A DNA stretch of 64,000 nucleotides from Sporolactobacillus vineae DSM 21990 = SL153 (GCF_000377985.1 NZ_KB899045.1:246013-310012); one strand, 5' to 3'. Positions 7,125 to 17,388 are shown, numbered from the stretch's first letter. The notes: generated by a model from the letters alone, not told the origin. Numbers and translations are program-made.

Positions 7125-9650
7125 ATGTTAGGATTGCTTAAAAAGGTTTTGGGAGACACGAGCCTCCGCAAGCTGAGCCGTTTTGAGAAACTGGCTCACA
7201 AAATAGACGACATGGCTGATGACTACAAGAAACTGAGTGATGATGAGCTGCAGGCGAAGACGCCGGAATTCAAACAGCGTCTGGCCGATGGAGAAACGCT
7301 GGACGACATCCTGCCGGAAGCTTTTGCGACTGTGCGGGAAGCGTCGACCCGTATTCTCGGTCTGACACCATTCTATGTACAGATTGTCGGCGCGATTGCG
7401 CTGCATGAAGGCAACGTTGCCGAGATGAAAACCGGTGAAGGTAAAACACTCGTTGCGACGATGCCGCTGTATCTGAATGCGCTGGAAGGCAAAGGTGTCC
7501 ACCTGATCACAGTCAACGATTATCTGGCGTCGCGTGATGCCAATGCGCTCGGTCCGCTGTACAATTTTCTCGGCATGAGCGTCGGTCTGAATTCAAACGG
7601 CATGTCGCCGGAAGAGAAGAAGACAGCATACGGTGCGGATATCACGTACGGTACGAACAGTGAATTCGGCTTCGACTATCTGCGTGACAACATGGTGCTT
7701 TATAAGGAAGAAATGGTTCAGCGTCCGCTGAATTTTGCGATTGTCGATGAAGTCGACTCGATCCTGATCGATGAAGCCCGGACGCCGCTGATCATTTCCG
7801 GCAACGCTGAGAAGTCGACCGATCTCTATGTGCGGGCCAATCAGTTTGCCCGACTGCTGACGGAGAAGCAGGACTACAAGGTCGATTTGAAGACGAAGAC
7901 CGTCCAGCTGACCGAAGAAGGCATGTCGAAAGCAGAAAAATTTTTCCATATTAAAAATCTGTATGACTATTCCAATGTACTGCTGAACCACCATGTCAGT
8001 GAGGCACTGAAAGCTCATGCAATCATGCACCGTGATACGGACTATGTGGTACAGGACGGCCAGATCGTCATCGTCGATCCGTTTACCGGCCGTCTGATGC
8101 AGGGCCGGCGCTACAGTGAGGGCCTGCACCAGGCGATTGAAGCCAAGGAAGGCCTGGAGATTCAGAGCGAAAGCAAGACGCTGGCGACGATCACGCTGCA
8201 GAACTTCTTCCGCATGTATCAGAAGCTTTCCGGTATGACCGGTACGGCGAAGACGGAAGAGGAAGAATTCCAGAGCATTTATAATATGGATGTTATCGTG
8301 ATCCCGACGAACAAGCCGATGATCCGCGATGACCATCCGGATCTGATCTATAAGACCAAAGAGGGCAAGTTCAAGGCCGTCGTCGAAGAGATCGTGAAGT
8401 TGTATCACCGCGGTCAGCCGGTGCTGGTCGGTACGGTTGCCGTTGAAACATCGGAACTGATTTCGAAACTGCTGAAAAGGCGCGGCATTCCGCACAATGT
8501 CCTGAACGCGAAGAACCATGCAAGTGAAGCGGAAATCATCATGAATGCCGGTCAGGTCGGATCAGTGACGATTGCCACCAACATGGCCGGTCGTGGTACC
8601 GATATCAAGCTGGGCGAAGGTGTGGTTGAACTCGGCGGTCTGTTCATTCTCGGTACCGAACGCCATGAGTCACGGCGTATCGATAACCAGTTGCGTGGCC
8701 GTTCCGGACGTCAGGGCGATCCCGGTGAATCCCGCTTCTATCTGTCTCTCGAAGACGATCTGATGCGCCGGTTCGGGTCCGACAAGATGAAGGGTATGAT
8801 GGAACGGCTCGGCATGCACGACGATCAGCCGATTGAAAGCAAGATCGTCAGCCGGTCGGTTGAAGCGGCGCAGAGGCGTGTCGAAGGCAACAACTTCGAT
8901 GCCCGCAAGCAGCTGCTGAAATTCGACGATGTGATGCGCCAGCAGCGTGAGATTATTTATAAAGAACGTATGGAAGTCATGGAAGCGAAGAACGTGCGTC
9001 CGGACATTGAAGACATGATCCATACGGTCATTGAGAACCTGATCAAGTCCCACACACCGGACAACGAAGTGCCGGAAGAATGGGATCTGAGTTCGGTCAT
9101 CGACTATCTGAATGCCAAGCTGTTCGATGTCGGCGAATTGAGTGTGAAGGATCTTGACGGTCTCGATCCGGAAGAAATGATCGAGATGCTCGAGAAGAAG
9201 GCTAGGGAACGCTACGATGAAAAAGAAGAGCGGTTCACGCCGGAACGGATGCGCGAATTTGAACGGGTCATTCTGCTGAGGACCGTCGATACGAAGTGGA
9301 TGGATCACATCGACGCGATGGAGCAGCTGCGTGAGGGTATCTATCTTCGTGCGTATGGTCAGGTCGATCCTTACCGTGCCTATCAAATCGAAGGGCATAA
9401 GATGTTTGAGGAAATGATCGGGGCGATCGAAGAAGAAGTCGTCAACTTCATCATGAAGGCGGAAATCCGTGAGGAACCGATCCAGCGTGAACGTGTCACC
9501 CACGGGTTGCAGGTACTCTCCGGCGGCCAGGATGAAGGCGACGCGCCGAAGAAGAAGCGCAAGCCGTTTGTTCGCAAGATGCACGTCGGACGCAACGATC
9601 CGTGCCCGTGCGGCAGCGGCAAGAAGTATAAGAACTGCCACGGCAAATAA
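7125..9650 (+). CDS. secA: SecA, preprotein translocase ATPase
   Basis: SecA is the motor that pushes unfolded preproteins through SecYEG at the membrane. The ATG at 7125 (GAGGTG nine bases upstream) gives the standard start [11 protein letters not shown]; a GTG at 7113 in frame is less likely. The 841 residues contain the Walker A motif TGEGKT near residue 102, the DEAD-type [12 protein letters not shown], the preprotein cross-linking region, the helicase motif [17 protein letters not shown] and the C-terminal zinc-binding tail [13 protein letters not shown]. That tail, the SecB/ribosome-type zinc site, is retained in Bacillus. It lies directly upstream of prfB, as in B. subtilis. Confidence 0.98.
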   Translation: MLGLLKKVLGDTSLRKLSRFEKLAHKIDDMADDYKKLSDDELQAKTPEFKQRLADGETLDDILPEAFATVREASTRILGLTPFYVQIVGAIALHEGNVAEMKTGEGKTLVATMPLYLNALEGKGVHLITVNDYLASRDANALGPLYNFLGMSVGLNSNGMSPEEKKTAYGADITYGTNSEFGFDYLRDNMVLYKEEMVQRPLNFAIVDEVDSILIDEARTPLIISGNAEKSTDLYVRANQFARLLTEKQDYKVDLKTKTVQLTEEGMSKAEKFFHIKNLYDYSNVLLNHHVSEALKAHAIMHRDTDYVVQDGQIVIVDPFTGRLMQGRRYSEGLHQAIEAKEGLEIQSESKTLATITLQNFFRMYQKLSGMTGTAKTEEEEFQSIYNMDVIVIPTNKPMIRDDHPDLIYKTKEGKFKAVVEEIVKLYHRGQPVLVGTVAVETSELISKLLKRRGIPHNVLNAKNHASEAEIIMNAGQVGSVTIATNMAGRGTDIKLGEGVVELGGLFILGTERHESRRIDNQLRGRSGRQGDPGESRFYLSLEDDLMRRFGSDKMKGMMERLGMHDDQPIESKIVSRSVEAAQRRVEGNNFDARKQLLKFDDVMRQQREIIYKERMEVMEAKNVRPDIEDMIHTVIENLIKSHTPDNEVPEEWDLSSVIDYLNAKLFDVGELSVKDLDGLDPEEMIEMLEKKARERYDEKEERFTPERMREFERVILLRTVDTKWMDHIDAMEQLREGIYLRAYGQVDPYRAYQIEGHKMFEEMIGAIEEEVVNFIMKAEIREEPIQRERVTHGLQVLSGGQDEGDAPKKKRKPFVRKMHVGRNDPCPCGSGKKYKNCHGK

Positions 9651-9752
9651 GCCGGGCAGGGGTACGATTGAAAATAATGAGCGGAAGCCGGGCCGATGCC
9701 GGGGCAGATGACCCGGTACCACCCGGTTTTCTCAGGAAAGCAGGTTGAATGA

Positions 9753-10854
9753 ATGGATTTACCGGAAATGAAACACGAGATTGACGAGATGGAAACCCGT
9801 CTCCAGAAATTTAGGGGGTCTCTTTGACTTAGATAATAAAAAGGCCCGGATCGCCGAACTCGATGAGAAAATGGCGATGCCTGGATTCTGGGATGACAAC
9901 GGCAAGGCTCAGAAAGTGATTGATGAATCCAATGAGCTGAAGGAAAAGGTCGATAATCTCGGCAAACTGGAGGAGAAGTTTGAAGACCTTCAGGTAGCCT
10001 ATGAACTGGTCAAAGAGGAAGACGACGCCGATCTGAAAACGGAGCTGGAAGCGTCGCTCGGTGAAGCGAGCAAGGCATTCAACCGTTACGAGAACCGGCT
10101 GCTGCTCAGTGGTCCGCATGACAAGAGCAATGCGATTCTTGAATTGCACCCGGGCGCCGGCGGAACGGAAGCCCAGGACTGGGCGTCGATGCTGCTGCGG
10201 ATGTACACGCGCTGGGCCGAGAGCCACGGCTATCAGGTGGAAACACTGGATTACCTGCCCGGTGATGAAGCGGGCGTGAAGAGCGTTACTCTGCTGATAA
10301 AAGGACTTGACGCTTACGGCTATCTGAAAGCGGAAAAAGGAATTCACCGGCTCGTCCGGATTTCACCTTTCGATGCGGCCGGCCGGCGCCACACATCATT
10401 TGTTTCCTGCGAAGTGACGCCGGAAATTGACGACACGATCGACATTGAGGTTCGGCCGGAAGACGTCAAAATGGAAGTCTTTCGTTCCAGCGGCGCCGGC
10501 GGCCAGCACATCAATAAAACGTCATCGGCGGTACGGCTGATCCATATTCCGACCGGTATTGTCGTCAGCTGCCAGTCGGAACGGTCGCAGTTCCAGAACC
10601 GTGATCAGGCGATGAAGATGCTGAAGTCGCGTCTCTATCAGCTTGAAGAGGAAAAGCGCGAAGCGGAGAAAGCGGCGCTGCACGGCGAACAGAAGGAAAT
10701 CGGCTGGGGCAGCCAGATCCGCTCCTATGTTTTCCATCCGTATTCGATGGTCAAGGATCACCGGACAAACGTCGAAGTCGGCGATGTCAATCGCGTGATG
10801 GACGGCGATCTCGATCCGTTTATCGATGCTTATCTGCGACTGAAAATCAAATAA
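9753..10854 (+). CDS. prfB: Peptide chain release factor 2, made by programmed +1 frameshift
   Basis: RF2 recognises UGA and UAA stop codons and triggers peptide release. Translation starts at ATG 9753 and reads 24 codons to an in-frame TGA at 9825-9827. The classical frameshift signal is intact: an internal AGGGGG (9813-9818), three bases, then CTT TGA C. After slipping +1 at CTT the ribosome continues with GAC at 9826 and reads to 10854, giving 366 residues. The product has the SPF stop-recognition tripeptide ([11 protein letters not shown]) and the catalytic GGQ ([16 protein letters not shown]). Low RF2 slows reading of the UGA and raises frameshifting, so the gene controls itself. The reading frame from ATG 9781 alone would give a false N-terminus. 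Confidence 0.97.
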
Positions 10855-10859
10855 AATGA

Positions 10860-10905
10860 AGCTCCCGGAAACGGACGGATGATGCCCTTTTCCGGGAGCT
10901 TTTTC
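10860..10905 (+). terminator. Terminator of prfB
   Basis: AGCTCCCGGAAA and TTTCCGGGAGCT form a 12-bp stem followed by TTTTT. It lies between prfB and a convergent minus-strand gene and may serve both. Confidence 0.9.
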
Positions 10906-10929
10906 TGTTATCAGCGCAGTTTCCCGGAG

Positions 10930-11289
10930 TCACAGCCGGCTGATCAGAGCGATCAGGAGAAACAGGACGATCAGTGCACCCCAGACGAGCGTGATCAGAT
11001 AATCTTTCTTTACTCTGGCGTACTTCCATTCGAACAGCATGCGCACGGCCGTAAAAATGACGATAAAAATGATGGCGAAAACGAGCGGCTGCCCGTAGAA
11101 ACCGATCAGAATCAGAAACAGGGCGATCAGGATCGTTTCTATGATCAGTTGTGTCTTATTAACCGGCCGCGGATGAGGCGAATCGTCTGCAACCACCGCC
11201 CATTTCTTTCGGATCAGACTCTCGGCGAAAAAAGCCAGCACCGCAAAAAGTATTGCCAGCAGGATATAAAATACCACGTGTCTCACCAT
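10930..11289 (-). CDS. DUF4181 family small membrane protein
   Basis: The 119-residue product has four predicted membrane segments (near 4-22, 47-64, 66-84 and 99-116) and a short polar loop after the first. The family mark is the FEWKYARVKKDYLIT segment between the third and fourth helices, which I recognise from DUF4181 proteins of Bacillales. Their function is not known. It is a single gene convergent with prfB. The minus-strand TATAAT lies about 20 bp upstream of its ribosome-binding site (AAGGAACGG), so the leader is short. Confidence 0.75.
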   Translation of the reverse strand: MVRHVVFYILLAILFAVLAFFAESLIRKKWAVVADDSPHPRPVNKTQLIIETILIALFLILIGFYGQPLVFAIIFIVIFTAVRMLFEWKYARVKKDYLITLVWGALIVLFLLIALISRL

Positions 11290-11413
11290 CCGTTCCTTCT
11301 GTTCCTATTATAGCTGAGCCGGAGCCGCCCGATGCGAAAAACATCAGGACTGTTTGACCGTACCGGGCGCATGCCGTAGAATGGTCTCATTGACTTTTTA
11401 TATCTGATTAAAA

Positions 11414-12325
11414 ATGGGGCGTCGCAACATGCATTTCTTCGCAAAAAAGGACAAACATGCCGCACCGCCAGGCGGCTGGCGGGCTGTGGTGCTGGACTAT
11501 TTCTATGTTCTGGTCGGCTCGGCTGTGCTTGGCATTTCGTTCAACGTTTTTCAGCTGCCGAACAAGATTGCCGCCGGCGGAGTCAGCGGGATCAGTATCA
11601 TCTTGCACTGGACACTGGGCTGGGAACCGGCCTATGTCCTCTGGGGACTGAACATCCCGCTGTTCATCGGCGGTGTACTGATTCTCGGCAAGAGCTTCGG
11701 CTATTTTGACTATGCCCTGAAGACGCTGACCGGCACCTTGTTCCTGCCGCTGTCTGTCTATCTGACGGCGAGCTGGCCGGCAGCGACGAACAATCCGCTG
11801 CTCGGTTCGGTGTTCGGCGGAGTCGGCGTCGGGATCGGGCTCGGCATTGTCTTCCGCGGCCGCGGATCGACCGGCGGGACGGCACTGGCCGGTCAGGTGC
11901 TGAAAAAATTTACCGGCTGGTCACTCGGTATCAGTGTGTCGCTGATCGACGGGCTGATCGTCTTCGCTTCGGCGCTGACCCTTTCCCTGGAATCGGCGCT
12001 CTACGCGCTGATCAGCATCTACCTGCAGGCGAAACTAATCGATGTCGTACAAATCGGCTTTAACACGGAGAAAATGGCGCTGATCATCTCGGACAAAGAG
12101 GATGCGATGCGTCAGGCAATCCTCGCCGAGATCGACCGCGGCGTCACCCGGATCACCAGCCAGGGCGGGTATACCGGAGACGACCGGCCGCTGCTGATGA
12201 CGGTCGTGTCGCAGGGGGAACTGACGCACCTGAAGCAGCTCGTCAGAGCGATCGATCCGGAGTCTTTCTTCATTATTACCAATGCGACGGAAGTGTTCGG
12301 AAAAGGGTTCTATCACGGGGACTGA
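11414..12325 (+). CDS. yvjA: YitT/YvjA family membrane protein (DUF161 plus DUF2179)
   Basis: The 303-residue product has five predicted membrane helices (about residues 20-190) with the family opening VLVGSAVLGISFNVFQLPNK and GGVSGISIIL. A cytoplasmic DUF2179 domain follows (about 215-300, MALIISDKEDAMRQAIL, TRITSQGGYTG). Its activity is unknown. B. subtilis has a paralogue, yvjA, in the same place between prfB and ftsE. The upstream ATG at 11414 lacks a clear ribosome-binding site; ATG 11429 has GGGGCG before it and may be the true start. Confidence 0.88.
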   Translation: MGRRNMHFFAKKDKHAAPPGGWRAVVLDYFYVLVGSAVLGISFNVFQLPNKIAAGGVSGISIILHWTLGWEPAYVLWGLNIPLFIGGVLILGKSFGYFDYALKTLTGTLFLPLSVYLTASWPAATNNPLLGSVFGGVGVGIGLGIVFRGRGSTGGTALAGQVLKKFTGWSLGISVSLIDGLIVFASALTLSLESALYALISIYLQAKLIDVVQIGFNTEKMALIISDKEDAMRQAILAEIDRGVTRITSQGGYTGDDRPLLMTVVSQGELTHLKQLVRAIDPESFFIITNATEVFGKGFYHGD

Positions 12326-12626
12326 AGTTCCCGGCGGCAGCAGTGGCGCGGCCCCGTCTCTTTCTGTGCGATTGCGGCGTGGGCGTCCCGGCTGCGAGTC
12401 CTGTGCTTTCGTGATCAGGCACAGGACATTTTTCCCTGAAATGGGTGGCTTTTGTCGGAATTTGAAATTTAAATGTAATATTCTTTAATATTTTGTCGGC
12501 CGCCGAGATGATATAATTAAGAATAATTGAGGCGGAAGAACTGGTTCTACATACATAAGTCTTACGGGCAGCGAATGATCGCTTTGGTTAAATCAGGATT
12601 GTGAAGGAGCAGAGGGGAAACACATT
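12326..12626 (+). other. yvjA-ftsE intergenic region: terminator and extended -10 promoter
   Basis: A terminator hairpin (GTCCTGTGC / GCACAGGAC, 12398-12427, then ATTTTT) ends yvjA. A promoter with an extended -10, TGATATAAT (12509-12517), lies 110 bp before ftsE; its -35 is poor. In B. subtilis the cytochrome gene cccB lies here. No trace of it is visible. Confidence 0.65.
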
Positions 12627-13322
12627 ATGGAAGACATGATTGTAATGGACAATGTCTGGAAGGCTTATCCCAATGGTGTGATGGCGCTTAACGGGATCGA
12701 CCTTTCCGTCGGGGAAGGGGAGTTCATCTACATTGTCGGGCCGAGCGGTGCGGGCAAGTCGACGTTCATTAAGATGATATTCAGAGAGCTGAAACCGACG
12801 AGAGGGAAGATTATCGTTGATCATAAGAATATTGCGACGCTGCGCGATCGTCAGGTGCCTTATTTCAGGCGGAAGATCGGGGTTGTATTCCAGGATTTCC
12901 GGCTGCTGCCGAAGCTGACGGTCTATGAAAATGTGGCGTTCGCGCTGGAAGTGATTGAGGAGTCGCCGCGGGTCATCAAGCGCCGCGTGATGGAGGTGCT
13001 CGACCTGGTCGGCCTGAAGCACAAGGTGAATTCATTCCCGGGCCAGCTTTCCGGCGGGGAGCAGCAGCGTGTGTCGATTGCCCGCTCGATCTGCAACCGG
13101 CCGCCGGTGCTGATTGCCGACGAACCGACCGGAAACCTGGATCCGGATACGTCCTGGCAGATCATGGATGTGTTCAAGCGGATCAATGAGCAGGGAACGA
13201 CGGTCGTGATGGCGACACACAACCGAGAGATCGTGAATACGATCAAACATCGGGTGGTTGCGCTGGAAGACGGCATGATCGTTCGCGATGAAGAGGAAGG
13301 TGCCTACGGATATGAAGCCTAG
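12627..13322 (+). CDS. ftsE: FtsE, ABC-type ATPase of the FtsEX complex
   Basis: FtsE is the cytoplasmic ATPase that, with FtsX, controls cell-wall hydrolases; in B. subtilis FtsEX activates CwlO and affects sporulation division. The 231-residue product has Walker A GPSGAGKS (about 37-44), the Q-loop [11 protein letters not shown], the signature LSGGEQQR, Walker [13 protein letters not shown] and the H-loop ATHNRE. A second ATG at 12636 is possible but less typical. The stop overlaps the ftsX start by 11 bp. Confidence 0.97.
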   Translation: MEDMIVMDNVWKAYPNGVMALNGIDLSVGEGEFIYIVGPSGAGKSTFIKMIFRELKPTRGKIIVDHKNIATLRDRQVPYFRRKIGVVFQDFRLLPKLTVYENVAFALEVIEESPRVIKRRVMEVLDLVGLKHKVNSFPGQLSGGEQQRVSIARSICNRPPVLIADEPTGNLDPDTSWQIMDVFKRINEQGTTVVMATHNREIVNTIKHRVVALEDGMIVRDEEEGAYGYEA

Positions 13323-14205
13323 AACACTGCGCCGCCATATTAATGAAAGTGTGAAGAGTCTCGGCCGTAACGGCTGGATGACGTTCGCATCGGTCGGGGC
13401 GGTTGCCGTATCGCTGATCCTGGTCGGCATGTTCCTGATGGTCATGTTCAATCTGAATAAAATTGCCGGCGATATCGAAAGTGATGTTGAGGTGCGTGTC
13501 TATGTGTCCCAGTCGGCGACGCAGGCTCAGACCAGGCAGCTCGGTTCGGATCTGAAACAGATCAGGAATGTGCAGTCCGTGACCTATGAGTCGAAGAAGC
13601 AGGGACTGAATAACCTGATGAAGAGCCTCGGCAACGACAAGAGCACCTTCTCAGATCTGAAGAATGAAAATCCGCTGCCGAATGCGTACATCCTGAAAAC
13701 CGATAATCCGCAGCAGACGACTTATGTGGCAAATAAAGCGCAGAGCCTTGCCTATGTGTCCGACGTACGCTACGGGAAGGGCACGGTGGAGAAGCTGTTT
13801 CACGTGATCAATATTGCCCGCAACGTCGGGATTGTCCTGATTGTCGGCCTTCTGTTCACATCGATTTTCTTGATTGCCAATACAATTAAGCTGACGATTG
13901 TTGCCCGCCGCCGCGAGATTGAGATCATGAAACTGGTCGGCGCGACCAACTCGTTTGTCCGCTGGCCGTACTTTATCGAAGGGCTGATTATGGGCGTTCT
14001 CGGGTCGGTGATCCCGGTTCTGATGGTCTTCATTGTCTACCATTTCGTTTATTACAATCTCGGGGCAAGTTTTTCCGGGATGTTCATCAGTCTGATCCCG
14101 TATCAGACGATGACGACGAACCTCAGCCTGCTGCTCGTCGGCATTGGTGCGGCGATTGGCGTCTGGGGCAGTCTGAACTCGGTACGCAAGTTTCTTAAAA
14201 TCTGA
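13312..14205 (+). CDS. ftsX: FtsX, membrane subunit of FtsEX
   Basis: FtsX is an ABC-type permease-like protein that transmits FtsE ATP hydrolysis to extracellular hydrolases. The start at ATG 13312, overlapping the end of ftsE, gives the conserved opening [20 protein letters not shown]. The 297 residues show one N-terminal membrane helix (about 24-46), a large external domain (about 50-165) and three C-terminal helices (about 170-290) of the MacB/FtsX type (RRREIEIMKLVGATN between them). Confidence 0.96.
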   Translation: MKPRTLRRHINESVKSLGRNGWMTFASVGAVAVSLILVGMFLMVMFNLNKIAGDIESDVEVRVYVSQSATQAQTRQLGSDLKQIRNVQSVTYESKKQGLNNLMKSLGNDKSTFSDLKNENPLPNAYILKTDNPQQTTYVANKAQSLAYVSDVRYGKGTVEKLFHVINIARNVGIVLIVGLLFTSIFLIANTIKLTIVARRREIEIMKLVGATNSFVRWPYFIEGLIMGVLGSVIPVLMVFIVYHFVYYNLGASFSGMFISLIPYQTMTTNLSLLLVGIGAAIGVWGSLNSVRKFLKI

Positions 14206-14221
14206 ACACAAAGTCATTTTC

Positions 14222-14258
14222 ACAGGGGTTCTCCGATCGCGGGAACGCCTGTTTTTTT
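14222..14258 (+). terminator. Terminator of ftsEX
   Basis: The stem ACAGG-GTTC / GAAC-CCTGT (with small internal mismatches) is followed by a run of seven T. Confidence 0.75.
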
Positions 14259-14451
14259 CGGTGATTTCGGGCAGGATAAAAGGGGAAGCCCCAGAGACGG
14301 GACACGGATCACGAAAAAATAGGGAATACGAACGGACGTCCGGCCGGCGAACAGGACAATAGCCGCATCTTGCGGTATGATTACAAGTAATATAACCTAT
14401 TTGCCACTGGTGTCTCAGTGAATCGGTGACACTGATGGAGGAGGCACATTC

Positions 14452-15906
14452 ATGAAAAAATTCAGCGGCAAAGTTGTCGCGCTGCTCATGGCGCTATCGC
14501 TGATTGTCGGCGCGGCGGGCGCGTTTGCCGTTTATCGGGTGGCGCTGCCGGCGCGTGCCGCACAGCAGTCGGTTGCAGCCGGAGCGGCAGCTTCAGGCAC
14601 GGAATCGGCAAAAATTCAGGCGATCCATGACCTGATTGAGAAAGATTATTTTAAAAAGATCAGCAGCACAAAATTATATGACGGTGCTATTCAGGGGATG
14701 ATTTCTGCGCTTGGCGACCCGTTCAGCAGTTATATGGATGCGAAAACGGCGTCGGACTTCACGCAGTCTCTGTCTTCATCGTTCCAGGGGATTGGCGCCG
14801 AAGTTCAGAAGATGGGGAATACGATCAGCATCGTTTCCCCGATCAAGGGGTCTCCGGCGGAAAAGGCCGGTCTCAAACCGAACGATCAGATCGTATCGAT
14901 CAACGGTAAATCGACGGACGGTCTGGATATTAATCAGGCGGTCAACAAGATTCGCGGGAAAAAAGGGACGACGGTTACTATCGAGATCAAACGTCCCGGC
15001 GTGGCCAATACGCTGCATTTTTCGATAAAACGTGATACGATTCCGATCCGGACGGTGAATCAGAAGATGATCCATCAGGGCGGACGGTCGATCGGTTATC
15101 TTGCGATTACTCAGTTTAATGAGAACACCGACAAAGAATTCGCCACGGCCCTGAAATCACTGGAGAACCAGAAGATGCAGGGGCTGGTCATCGATGTCCG
15201 CGGCAATCCGGGCGGCTATCTCCAGGCAGTAGAGCAGATGGCCAGCCTGCTCGTCACCGATCAGAAGCCGATCGTTCAGATTGAGGACCGCAACGGTAAG
15301 AAGCAGCCGTTTTACTCAACGCTGAAGAAAAAGAAAAACTATCCGATTGTCGGTCTGATCGACGGCGGCAGTGCCTCGGCAGCCGAGATTCTGTCCGGCG
15401 CGCTGAACCAGGCGGGCGACTATCCGCTTGTCGGCACAAAGTCATTCGGCAAGGGTACCGTTCAGCAGGGCATTCAGCTGTCGGATAAGAGCGAACTCAA
15501 ACTGACGACCGACAAGTGGCTGACGCCGGACGGGGACTGGATCCATAAAAAGGGCATCCAGCCGACGGTCAAGGTATCCCAGCCTGCGTATTTCTATGTC
15601 GCACCGCTATCGCTGAAAAAGGGTCAGATTCTGAAATATGATCAGAACTCTTCACGGATTGCGACGGCGCAGAAGATGCTGGTGGCTGCCGGAGACGATC
15701 CGCAGCGGACCGACGGCTATTTCAGCACTGCGACAAAACAGGCGGTCATCGCGTTCCAAAAATCGGCCCACTTGAATCCTACGGGAACGATCGACAAAAA
15801 AACGGCGAACGCACTTCAGATTGCGACACTCAAAGCGATCAGCAACACGAAAAATGACCGTCAGCTGAATACAGCGATCCGGCTTGTTGAAAAGAAAATA
15901 AAATAA
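14452..15906 (+). CDS. ctpB: CtpB, secreted S41 carboxy-terminal processing protease
   Basis: In B. subtilis CtpB is secreted into the space between mother cell and forespore and cleaves SpoIVFA, helping trigger SigK activation. The 484-residue product has an N-terminal signal or anchor helix (about 8-28), a PDZ domain (about 100-185) and the S41 protease core. Catalytic residues are visible as Ser309 (GGSASAAE), Lys334 (SFGKG) and Gln338, the same numbers as reported for B. subtilis CtpB. A C-terminal peptidoglycan-binding domain (about 400-465, QKMLVAAGDDPQRTDGYF) follows. A GGAGGAGG ribosome-binding site precedes ATG. It is monocistronic. Confidence 0.95.
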   Translation: MKKFSGKVVALLMALSLIVGAAGAFAVYRVALPARAAQQSVAAGAAASGTESAKIQAIHDLIEKDYFKKISSTKLYDGAIQGMISALGDPFSSYMDAKTASDFTQSLSSSFQGIGAEVQKMGNTISIVSPIKGSPAEKAGLKPNDQIVSINGKSTDGLDINQAVNKIRGKKGTTVTIEIKRPGVANTLHFSIKRDTIPIRTVNQKMIHQGGRSIGYLAITQFNENTDKEFATALKSLENQKMQGLVIDVRGNPGGYLQAVEQMASLLVTDQKPIVQIEDRNGKKQPFYSTLKKKKNYPIVGLIDGGSASAAEILSGALNQAGDYPLVGTKSFGKGTVQQGIQLSDKSELKLTTDKWLTPDGDWIHKKGIQPTVKVSQPAYFYVAPLSLKKGQILKYDQNSSRIATAQKMLVAAGDDPQRTDGYFSTATKQAVIAFQKSAHLNPTGTIDKKTANALQIATLKAISNTKNDRQLNTAIRLVEKKIK

Positions 15907-15912
15907 AGAATG

Positions 15913-16036
15913 GGATCTGGAAAACTCCGGGGCGGCCGCCCCGGAGTTTTTTAATCCTTACCGAAAAGTGGATCGAGCGCTCTCAAATTTTAAAACGCGC
16001 CGAGTCTAGCCGCACGCGCTCCTCTTTTCCAGATCC
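15913..16036. repeat. 124-bp segment bounded by 12-bp inverted repeats
   Basis: GGATCTGGAAAA (15913-15924) and its exact complement TTTTCCAGATCC (16025-16036) flank the ctpB terminator and about 70 bp of non-coding DNA. It could be a small inverted-repeat element or chance. I see no target-site duplication. Confidence 0.4.
15923..15952 (+). terminator. Terminator of ctpB
   Basis: AACTCCGGGGC-GGCC-GCCCCGGAGTT is a perfect long stem with T6 after it. Confidence 0.95.
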
Positions 16037-16108
16037 TCTGCTATTCCACGGCAAAACTGGAAAAACACCCTGCAAATCAGCTATTTTTTACAAAACCTGT
16101 GATTTCAG

Positions 16109-16138
16109 TTCACAGAAGAGGCATTTTTGCGGTATTCT
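16109..16138 (+). promoter_or_regulatory. SigA promoter of minJ
   Basis: TTCACA (16109-16114), an 18-bp spacer and TATTCT (16133-16138) lie about 45 bp before the minJ start. Confidence 0.5.
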
Positions 16139-16185
16139 TAAATTAGTTGATTTGTGCGTGTCTAATGATGTTGGGGGAACAGCGT

Positions 16186-17388
16186 ATGTGGGCCATCATT
16201 CGATCCATTTTATTCGGCATTGCGACTTTTTTCATGAATCCGTTGTTCTACCTGCTGGTGGTCGGGCTGTTTCTGTTCAGCGCGCAGCGGGTCCGGCGGG
16301 AGCGGCGTTCGTTCCGGGTCAAGGCATACGGGATGTTCAACACCGTTTTTCGGAGCATTGCGCCGAGTCTGGTCGTCGGCGTCGGCGGATCGATTCTGCT
16401 GCTTGCGGCGGGGGTTGCTGTGCCGCCTGGAATGATCGTGCTGTTTTCCCTCGGCTATCTGGTGATCATGCTGACGACGCAGCTCCGTTTTCTGTCGCCG
16501 GCCGTTGCCGGCGGGCTGACGCTGATCGCTGCCTATCTGCTCCCCCCTGTCCGGACGCCGCTCCCGCTGGTCAATCAGTGGATCACGGAGGTTCGCCAGG
16601 CTGACCTTTTTGCATTCGCGGTATTTCTTGCTGTCGCGATGCTTGCCGAGACGATGCTTGTCTTGCTGTGGGGCGCGAAGCAGACGTCGCCGCGGCTGAT
16701 TCAGAGCGGCCGGGGCGGCATGGTCGGCGCCCACGAAGCGAGCGAACTGTGGATCGTGCCGTTCCTGTTTCTCGTCCCGCTGGCCGGGCCGGTCGGCCAT
16801 ATCGGTTTGTGGCCGTTTGTCTCCGGCAGCAGCCAGAACTTCGGCTTTGCGCTGTTCCCGCTCGGCGTCGGGATTGCCCAGCTGATCACCTCATCGCTCC
16901 CGGCACCGGCAGTAAAACGGACTGGGTATTGGCTGCTGTTCACGACCGGCGGCTTCCTGGTCATCGCCGGAACCGGGGCCTACCTGCATCTGCCGGTCGT
17001 TATCGTTGCCGGCGGGGTGCTCGCGCTGATCAGCCGGCTTCTTCTGCTCTTCTATCATCATGAACTCAGGAGCAACCGTCCGTTTTATTTTGTGATGCCG
17101 GAACAGGGGCTGCGCGTGATCGGTGTGATCCCGCATTCACTGGGCGACCGGATCGGCGTTCGTCCGGGTGAAGAGATTCAACAGGTGAATGACCGGAATG
17201 TGAACAGCGAGCGGAACTTTTATGATGCCCTGCAGGCCCAGTCGGCGTACATTAAAATCAAAGTGATCGACCGTTTCGGGGAACCGCGGTTTGTTAAAGG
17301 ACCGGTGCATCAGGATGACGGCCATAAGATCGGTCTGCTTTTTCTCGAATCAAGTGAAATCAATTCAGGCTTGAAGTCACTCTCGTGA
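16186..17388 (+). CDS. minJ: MinJ, PDZ-domain topological determinant of division
   Basis: MinJ is a membrane protein that links DivIVA at cell poles and septa to MinCD in B. subtilis; it is also needed for normal swarming. The ATG at 16186 follows GGGGGAAC; an upstream in-frame TTG (16147) is unlikely. The 400 residues hold about eight predicted membrane segments in the first 290. A cytoplasmic PDZ domain follows (about 305-385, GLRVIGVIPHSLGDRIGV, then GEEIQQVNDRNV). Position after ctpB and before the uvr genes is as in B. subtilis (yvjD). Confidence 0.9.
   Translation: MWAIIRSILFGIATFFMNPLFYLLVVGLFLFSAQRVRRERRSFRVKAYGMFNTVFRSIAPSLVVGVGGSILLLAAGVAVPPGMIVLFSLGYLVIMLTTQLRFLSPAVAGGLTLIAAYLLPPVRTPLPLVNQWITEVRQADLFAFAVFLAVAMLAETMLVLLWGAKQTSPRLIQSGRGGMVGAHEASELWIVPFLFLVPLAGPVGHIGLWPFVSGSSQNFGFALFPLGVGIAQLITSSLPAPAVKRTGYWLLFTTGGFLVIAGTGAYLHLPVVIVAGGVLALISRLLLLFYHHELRSNRPFYFVMPEQGLRVIGVIPHSLGDRIGVRPGEEIQQVNDRNVNSERNFYDALQAQSAYIKIKVIDRFGEPRFVKGPVHQDDGHKIGLLFLESSEINSGLKSLS

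Noticed and set aside
7593-9722. Long minus-strand open frames opposite secA (308 and 350 codons)
   Set aside because: They are antisense shadows caused by codon bias of a GC-rich gene, with no ribosome-binding sites and no family resemblance.
9781-9783. ATG as independent start of prfB
   Set aside because: The true N-terminus comes from ATG 9753 through the +1 frameshift. The first 15 residues from 9781 are in a wrong frame.
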